From: Lysobacterales bacterium
GTDB lineage: Bacteria; Pseudomonadota; Gammaproteobacteria; Xanthomonadales; Rhodanobacteraceae
Direction of reading: 5' to 3'
DNA length: 9,972 nucleotides
NCBI GenBank assembly: GCA_013298265.1
Contig: JAAFHE010000081.1
Coordinates: forward strand, 1 to 9,972
Part shown: positions 6,269 to 9,972 of the stretch, piece after piece
Layout: every line of letters begins with the position of its first letter
Position numbering within the stretch: the first letter of the stretch is position 1
The notes under the pieces: generated by a model
Seen by the model: the letters and a program-made list of their open reading frames with translations, nothing else
Databases searched by the model: none
Told to the model about the DNA's origin: nothing
Program-made: the position numbers and the translations under genes

Positions 6269-6287
6269 GTCACCGGTTGGAGCGGTC

Positions 6288-6305
6288 GGCGCCGTCGATG
6301 GCGCC
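6288..6305 (-). other. GGCGCC stem-loop in the leader of the ABC-type gene
   Basis: Two copies of the self-complementary hexamer GGCGCC flank a 6-nt loop, about 30 nt upstream of GTG 6257. It could be the remains of a terminator for the rhodanese gene or a leader structure, but there is no T tract and GC-rich chance pairing is possible. Confidence 0.3.
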
Positions 6306-6361
6306 AGCGCGGCAGGGGCGTCGCGGCAGCGCGGCCGCCCCCGATCGAGCACGCTGGCCGG

Positions 6362-6805
6362 CTACTTCTTGCCCTTGATCAACGGCAGGTCGGCAGCGGT
6401 CCATGCGGCGACGCCACCGGCCAGGGTGTAGACGCGCTTGAAGCCGGCCTTGGTCAGCCGCGACGCGGCGCGGGCCGAGCTCTGGCCGTTGCGGCAGACC
6501 ACCGCGACCGGCTTTTCCTTCACCTTGCCCAGATCCTTGTGCTCGGGATCGAACTGCGACATCACGACGTTCTTCGCGCTCGTGATGTGGCCTTTCTCGA
6601 AATCCGGCACTGCCGAGACGTCGACGACGAGCGCGTTCTCGGCGTTGATTAGCCGGGTCAGTTCGGCCGGCGTGAGTTCCTTGTAGCCGCGGAACCAGCG
6701 GCTGGATTCGTTGGCGATCACGGCGATGAGGATGCCGAAGAACGCCATCGACAGAATGGGATGGTTGCCCATGAACTCGGGCAGGTGGTGCAGGAATTCA
6801 GACAT
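6362..6805 (-). CDS. Membrane-anchored rhodanese-domain protein, YibN-like
   Basis: A 147-residue protein: one N-terminal membrane segment (about residues 15-31, HPILSMAFFGILIAVIA) followed by a single rhodanese domain facing the cytoplasm. Domain landmarks are the start KELTPAELTRLIN, the VVDVSAVPDFEKGHI segment near residues 60-74, the active-site loop CRNGQSSARAA with C104 as the persulfide-forming cysteine, and the closing GGVAAWTAADLPLIKGK. Layout and ending match YibN of enteric bacteria. The start at 6805 was chosen because upstream in-frame codons give a Pro/Arg-rich tail before the family N-terminus MSEFLHHLPEF; its ribosome binding site is weak. Rhodaneses move sulfane sulfur, and a link to iron-sulfur supply for the nearby HiPIP would be speculative. 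Confidence 0.92.
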   Translation of the reverse strand: MSEFLHHLPEFMGNHPILSMAFFGILIAVIANESSRWFRGYKELTPAELTRLINAENALVVDVSAVPDFEKGHITSAKNVVMSQFDPEHKDLGKVKEKPVAVVCRNGQSSARAASRLTKAGFKRVYTLAGGVAAWTAADLPLIKGKK

Positions 6806-6839
6806 GGAGAGGCCGGAGCCAGTACGCAGAGGGGGCGCG

Positions 6840-6845
6840 ATTATC
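6840..6845 (-). promoter_or_regulatory. Possible -10 box of the rhodanese gene
   Basis: GATAAT on the - strand, 34 nt upstream of ATG 6805, matches five of six bases of TATAAT. No -35 box at the right spacing is convincing, so this is a weak prediction. Confidence 0.25.
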
Positions 6846-6953
6846 GGCGACCCGGCCCCCCGGCGCATAGGCCATGGGGACGGGAGGCAGAAACAAATGC
6901 GCGACATCAACCGGTTGACGTGGATGTGTTTGCATCAGCATGCCTGCGCGACA

Positions 6954-6991
6954 ACACCATCCCGACCCAGCCCTCCCCTTGAAGGGGAGGG
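6954..6991 (-). repeat. Palindromic intergenic repeat, copy 1 (inverted)
   Basis: The core CCCTCCCCTT-G-AAGGGGAGGG (6971-6991) is a perfect palindrome able to form an 8-bp hairpin with a TTGAA loop, flanked on the left by ACACCATCCCGACCCAG. Read on the other strand it matches copy 2 at all but two flank positions. This is the look of a REP-like, mobile-derived repeat. Confidence 0.75.
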
Positions 6992-7055
6992 TTCTCAACA
7001 CCTCGCGACAACCTTGCGCGGGCGCTGACGACGCGTCGGACCTGACGATGACAAG

Positions 7056-7093
7056 CCCTCCCCTTCAAGGGGAGGGTTGGGTGGGGATGGTGT
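7056..7093 (+). repeat. Palindromic intergenic repeat, copy 2
   Basis: The core CCCTCCCCTTCAAGGGGAGGG runs from 7056 to 7076, followed by TTGGGTGGGGATGGTGT. It lies 64 bp from copy 1 in the opposite orientation, so the pair resembles a BIME-type head-to-head unit. The conserved flank on only one side gives each copy a direction. Confidence 0.75.
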
Positions 7094-7119
7094 GTCTCCG
7101 GGCGCACTCGGCAACGAAA

Positions 7120-7151
7120 AGCCAGGAAATCTCAAAACGGCGTCCCTGGCT
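7120..7151 (-). terminator. Possible terminator of the small exported protein gene
   Basis: Arms AGCCAGG and CCTGGCT form a 7-bp stem with an 18-nt loop. On the - strand the stem runs directly into TTTTCG, about 52 bp after the stop of the gene at 7204-7623. The long loop and short T run make it a weak intrinsic terminator. Confidence 0.4.
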
Positions 7152-7203
7152 GCTGCAGCGCAAGCGGATTCTGATGCCGACTCATGGAACGGCAACCGAG
7201 GCT

Positions 7204-7623
7204 CTATCCGTCTTTCCCCGTAATCACCGGCAACCCGCTCATGAGCCACCAGCGCTTTTCTTTCTCATCCCAGCGCCAGGTCTGCCGGTCCTTGACCGTG
7301 CGCTCGCTCTGGCTATGGTTGTTGATGATGCCGACTTCCGCGAGCACCTGGATCTCGGTCTTGCTGACCTGTACCGGCGACTGCTGGTGATAGAAGCTCA
7401 CCCGCACCTGGCGGTAGCGGTTCAGGTCCAGCGTGGATATCGGCTTGGCCTCGCGTACCGCCGGATCGATGAAGGCGATGGCCTGTTCGAAGCCGCCCCA
7501 GCGCAAGGTCGCGGCGAAGTCGAGCAGCACCTGGTCCATGGCCTTGTCTTTCTTGCTGCGGGCCTCGACGGTGCCGGCGGACAGGCACAGCAGTAACAGC
7601 GGTAGCAACAGCCAGCGACGCAT
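7204..7623 (-). CDS. Small exported protein of unknown function
   Basis: A 139-residue protein I cannot assign to a named family. Residues 1-21 form a Sec signal peptide (RRWLLLPLLLLCLSAGTVEA); the lone Cys at 13 is not in a lipobox, so it is probably soluble in the periplasm. The mature part has an opening helix (MDQVLLDFAATLRWGGFEQAIAFI), then DP, then alternating strands ending TWRWDEKEKRWWLMSGLP. This helix-then-curved-sheet order with a terminal Trp-rich strand recalls NTF2-like proteins, but that is only a fold impression. GGAG (complement of 7632-7635) lies 8 nt before ATG 7623. Codon use and base composition match the neighbours. It stands alone between two repeat-bearing gaps, so context does not reveal a job. 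Confidence 0.75.
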   Translation of the reverse strand: MRRWLLLPLLLLCLSAGTVEARSKKDKAMDQVLLDFAATLRWGGFEQAIAFIDPAVREAKPISTLDLNRYRQVRVSFYHQQSPVQVSKTEIQVLAEVGIINNHSQSERTVKDRQTWRWDEKEKRWWLMSGLPVITGKDG

Positions 7624-7692
7624 GCAGCTCTCTCCGGTTGGCGCAGTCGCGTCGGATTGTGCCGCAAGCAGGTTCAGGAAACCGGTAAGAGA

Positions 7693-7739
7693 AGTGAGAA
7701 AACAGTGGCAAGCGGGTTCCCGAGCACTGTTTTCTCACT
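7693..7739. repeat. Perfect 15-bp inverted repeat with nested small hairpin
   Basis: AGTGAGAAAACAGTG (7693-7707) and CACTGTTTTCTCACT (7725-7739) are exact inverse complements around 17 nt that themselves contain CGGG-TT-CCCG. It lies 20 bp beyond the thioesterase stop and 69 bp upstream of the start of the next - strand gene. It could end the thioesterase transcript, though the T run is inside the arm and not after it, or it could be a protein-binding site or a repeat element. Confidence 0.7.
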
Positions 7740-7759
7740 CCTCCACCCTCTCCACTGCT

Positions 7760-8236
7760 TCAGGCGGCGCTGGACTTGGCCTCGCGGCGCAGCGCGACGA
7801 AACGCGCGTCCAGCGTAGTCGCGAGCTTGCCCGAACCATCGGCCACGCCGGCGAGGATGCGCAGCCGGCTCTTGCTGCGGGAGCCGAGCATGGCGAAAAA
7901 TCCGTCCCAGCTCTCGCCCTCGGCCAGCCGCGATTCGGCCCGGATCTCGCCCCAGACCGGCGCGAGATAGCGCAGTTGGGAATCCTGTACATATACGTCG
8001 CAGTCCTCGCCCGCCGCACGCAGGCGCAGTACGACCAGTGCCCAGCATGACAAGGTCAGCAGGCTGGCCAAACTACCGCCGAAAGCGCAGCCTTTGTCAT
8101 TGATGTTCGGCGCCAGCGGCGCCAGCAAGGTCAGGCCGTCAGGCTGGTACGCGGCGATCTGCAGCTGCATCGCGCGGGCCAGCGGAATGTCGGCGAGGAT
8201 TTCGCGCTCCAGCGCGTGGATCAGGGCTTCGGTCAT
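7760..8236 (-). CDS. YiiD C-terminal-type hotdog thioesterase
   Basis: A 158-residue single-domain protein matching the thioesterase domain found at the C-terminus of YiiD. The start helix (TEALIHALEREILADIPLARAMQLQI) is followed by the family landmark NINDKGCAFGGSLASLL (residues 44-60), which forms the hotdog core helix and its entry loop, then VYVQDSQLRYLAPVWGEIRAES and a final strand LATTLDARFVAL. Such proteins are thought to hydrolyse acyl-CoA or acyl-ACP thioesters, but the substrate is unknown. Here the domain stands alone without the acetyltransferase part of YiiD. ATG 8236 is the only sensible start; upstream in-frame sequence is Arg-rich and lies in hemD. No clear ribosome binding site precedes it. 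Its start codon overlaps that of the divergent hemD frame. Confidence 0.87.
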   Translation of the reverse strand: MTEALIHALEREILADIPLARAMQLQIAAYQPDGLTLLAPLAPNINDKGCAFGGSLASLLTLSCWALVVLRLRAAGEDCDVYVQDSQLRYLAPVWGEIRAESRLAEGESWDGFFAMLGSRSKSRLRILAGVADGSGKLATTLDARFVALRREAKSSAA

Positions 8237-9122
8237 GGACAACGCAGCAGACAGGACAAACAGGGCGCGCACGGTGCCACGAGCGGTCGCCAGCGGCAAG
8301 GCGCATAAGCACCGTTCGGACAACCCCGGGCAGAACGAAGCTGGACCGGTCGGCCCCTTGCGCGGCGCCGGCGTGGTCAATACGCGCCCTGCAGGCAGCG
8401 CCGACGGGCTGAGTCGCCGGCTGCGTCGCCTCGGTGCAGAAACCGTCGCGCTGCCGGGACAGCGCCTGCGGATCGCCCCGGATGCTGCACTCGCGCGCGC
8501 CAGCCTGCGCGCGGCGCAGCGCGGAGACGGACTGATCTTCGTCAGTCCGGCTGCGGTGCGCTTCACCTGGAAACTGCTGCCGTCACTGCGCCTGCCGCGG
8601 CGCCTGCGGGTCTGTGCCGTCGGCAGCGCGACCGCTGCGGCGCTGCGCCGGCGTGGCGTCCTGGCGGTCATACAGCCGCAGGGACGTCAGGACAGCGACG
8701 GCCTGCTCGCCGAAGAGAGCTTGCGGCGCTTGCGCGGCCAGCACTGGGCCTTGATAGGCGCCGCGGGCGGACGCGACGCTCTGCCGCTGGCGCTGCGCCA
8801 GCGTGGCGCGAAAGTCAGCTCGGTCGATGTCTATCAGCGGGTGCCGCCACGCTGGACGCGGCTGCACTACGCGCGTCTGGAAACCGTGCCGCGGCCGTTG
8901 CTGGTCGTGGTCACCAGCGCGTACGCCCTGGCCCAACTCGCGACAGCCCTGCCCGCCGGACTGGTGCTCATGCTGCGTGCAGCCGAGCTCATCGTGAGCA
9001 GCAACCGCCTGGCCGGACTGGCGCGCGAACATGGCTTCACACATGTACATGTTGCCGAATCGGCGCTGGCCGCGGATCTCACCCTCGCGTGCGAGCACGC
9101 CCTCGCGCGACACCGCTTGTAA
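8235..9122 (+). CDS. hemD: Uroporphyrinogen-III synthase
   Basis: Closes and rearranges hydroxymethylbilane into uroporphyrinogen III, the branch point to haem, sirohaem and B12, in the cytoplasm. Landmarks (counted from ATG 8235) are the opening VVNTRPAG (47-54), the segment GDGLIFVSPAAVRF (97-110), RLRVCAVGSATAAALRRRGV in the middle, HWALIGAAGGRDALPLALRQRGA opening the second half, VYQRVPP, and a final EHGFTHVHVAESALAADLTLACEHAL. From ATG 8235 the protein is 295 residues, about 40 longer than usual, and the first 40 residues (MDNAADRTNRARTVPRAV...) are not family-like. The real start is probably downstream, at GTG 8274 or TTG 8358, which would also free 8237-8357 for divergent promoters. 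No good ribosome binding site resolves this. It is followed by hemX, the usual partner. Confidence 0.86.
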   Translation: MDNAADRTNRARTVPRAVASGKAHKHRSDNPGQNEAGPVGPLRGAGVVNTRPAGSADGLSRRLRRLGAETVALPGQRLRIAPDAALARASLRAAQRGDGLIFVSPAAVRFTWKLLPSLRLPRRLRVCAVGSATAAALRRRGVLAVIQPQGRQDSDGLLAEESLRRLRGQHWALIGAAGGRDALPLALRQRGAKVSSVDVYQRVPPRWTRLHYARLETVPRPLLVVVTSAYALAQLATALPAGLVLMLRAAELIVSSNRLAGLAREHGFTHVHVAESALAADLTLACEHALARHRL

Positions 9123-9190
9123 CCTGACCGTCATGCGCGCGGGGGTAGTCTGCCGACCGCCGGGCACTGATCTTCGGTACGATTGAACCC

Positions 9191-9972
9191 ATGGACATGG
9201 ATACGCCCGATTCCTCTCTGCCGGCGCCTTCGCGCGTGACGCCGCCCCCTGCATCGACGCCGGCTCCGCGTCCGCTGCTTGCAGGCATGGCACTGCTTGT
9301 TGCGACAGTAGCGGTCGTCATCGGCGCCGTCGCCTGGTGGGGTACGGCGGCCGACAGCAGCCGCGGCAATGCCATCGCCACGGACATCGCCCTGGCACGT
9401 ACCGATGTCGACGGCCTGCGCCGCGCGGTCGAGCTCGAACGGCGCGAACGCGAAATGCTGCGCCAGCGCCTGGTCGACGCCGAAAGCGTCAACAAGACCT
9501 TGCGCGAGGAAGTGCTCGGCGTGTCCGAACGCGCACGTGTCCTTGAGGACGCGATTTCCAATCTCGCCGACAAGCGCCTGTCCGGCCATGATGCGCTGCT
9601 GCTGAACGAGGCGGAGATGGTGCTGCTGCTCGCGCAGCAGCGCTTTGAACTTTTCCACGATGCGGCCGCCGCGGCGCGCGCCTACCGCATTGCCGACAGC
9701 GCACTGGCTGCGCTGCAGGATCCGGTCTTCGCGACCACGCGTGAAACCCTCGCGGTGGAGCTGCGCAGCCTGGACCAGATGAACCAGCCGGCCGAAGCTG
9801 CAGCGCTGGCGGAACTCGCCGCGCTGCGCGCTCAGGTTGCCGCTCTGCCACTCGCCGCCGCGCTGGACCGGCGCGAGGCCGGCACTGATTCGAAGCTCTG
9901 GCGTGCCCTGGGCCAGTTTGTGCGCGTCACGCGCACCGGCCCGGGTGGTGGAGCGGTCGCCGATCCGGCCTT
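9191..9972 (+). CDS. hemX: HemX family protein, N-terminal part
   Basis: The frame is open to the right edge (260 codons present). It encodes an inner-membrane protein with a Pro-rich cytoplasmic N-terminus (residues 1-28), one membrane segment (about 30-50, LAGMALLVATVAVVIGAVAWW), a charged coiled coil (about 62-128) and the HemX landmark GHDALLLNEAEMVLLLAQQRFELFHD (about 132-157) followed by YRIADSALAAL-DP. HemX is often labelled a uroporphyrinogen-III methyltransferase, but this type has no methyltransferase domain and more likely organises haem-synthesis enzymes at the membrane. ATG 9191 is used; ATG 9197 is equally possible, an in-frame stop lies just upstream (9184-9186), and the ribosome binding site is weak. 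It follows hemD by 68 bp, as in many gammaproteobacteria where hemY comes next. Confidence 0.9.
   Translation, partial: MDMDTPDSSLPAPSRVTPPPASTPAPRPLLAGMALLVATVAVVIGAVAWWGTAADSSRGNAIATDIALARTDVDGLRRAVELERREREMLRQRLVDAESVNKTLREEVLGVSERARVLEDAISNLADKRLSGHDALLLNEAEMVLLLAQQRFELFHDAAAAARAYRIADSALAALQDPVFATTRETLAVELRSLDQMNQPAEAAALAELAALRAQVAALPLAAALDRREAGTDSKLWRALGQFVRVTRTGPGGGAVADPA

Larger units (their letters stand above)
6806..7203. other. 398-bp intergenic region with palindromic repeats
   Basis: No credible gene lies here: the short open frames run through palindromes and lack ribosome binding sites. The region would hold the promoter of the rhodanese gene (near 6806-6950, with a GATAAT-like box as complement of 6840-6845 but no good -35 box), a pair of inverted palindromic repeats (6954-7093), and a terminator-like hairpin for the gene to the right (7120-7151). 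Confidence 0.7.

Noticed and set aside
4993..6273. 426-codon - strand frame spanning the HiPIP and the ABC-type gene
   Set aside because: It runs antisense to the HiPIP and out of frame with the six-helix protein. Its product is Arg-rich and lacks membrane segments, unlike the hydrophobic frame at 5427-6257.
6954..7093. CRISPR array
   Set aside because: There are only two copies, in opposite orientations, so they are inverted palindromic repeats and not direct repeats with spacers; no cas genes are present.
6940..7596. 218-codon + strand frame over the repeats and the small exported gene
   Set aside because: It begins in palindromic repeats, has no ribosome binding site, and is antisense to a frame with a clean signal peptide.
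9041..9052. Palindrome ACATGTACATGT
   Set aside because: It lies inside hemD and is explained by the codons for THVHV in a conserved segment; there is no second copy or regulatory context.

Overview
The window is GC-rich, densely packed bacterial DNA with short intergenic gaps and clear Shine-Dalgarno sites. The mix of genes suggests a gammaproteobacterium, most likely of the Xanthomonadales/Lysobacterales (Rhodanobacteraceae-like): a hemD-hemX pair beside a YiiD-type thioesterase, a YibN-like rhodanese, GC-rich palindromic intergenic repeats, and a Tat-exported HiPIP. The taxonomy is inferred from gene content and base composition only.

The left half (about 1-5414, + strand) looks like one transcription unit for electron transfer across the outer membrane. 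In order it holds the 3' end of a subtilisin-like protease, a decaheme c-type cytochrome of the DmsE/MtrA/PioA family (ten CXXCH motifs), an MtrB/PioB-family outer-membrane beta-barrel, a type 1 copper protein, a diheme cytochrome c4-like protein, and a high-potential iron-sulfur protein (HiPIP). Decaheme cytochrome plus MtrB-type porin is the known porin-cytochrome conduit. Adding a HiPIP gives the pioABC arrangement of phototrophic Fe(II) oxidisers, and here a cupredoxin and a diheme cytochrome sit between porin and HiPIP. The simplest reading is an Mto/Pio-like route bringing electrons from an extracellular donor such as Fe(II) into the periplasm, with three different soluble carriers passing them on. 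Direction and donor are inference. No MtrC/OmcA-type surface cytochrome and no CymA-type quinone enzyme lie within the window.

The middle (5427-8236) is on the - strand: an orphan ABC-type membrane domain with no ATPase domain, a membrane-anchored rhodanese, a 398-bp gap (6806-7203) carrying an inverted pair of palindromic repeats, a small exported protein of unknown function, a gap with a perfect 15-bp inverted repeat, and a YiiD C-terminal-type thioesterase. The right end (8235-9972, + strand) carries hemD (uroporphyrinogen-III synthase) and the first 260 codons of hemX. These are housekeeping haem-synthesis genes divergent from the thioesterase; their link to the haem-rich operon is only positional.
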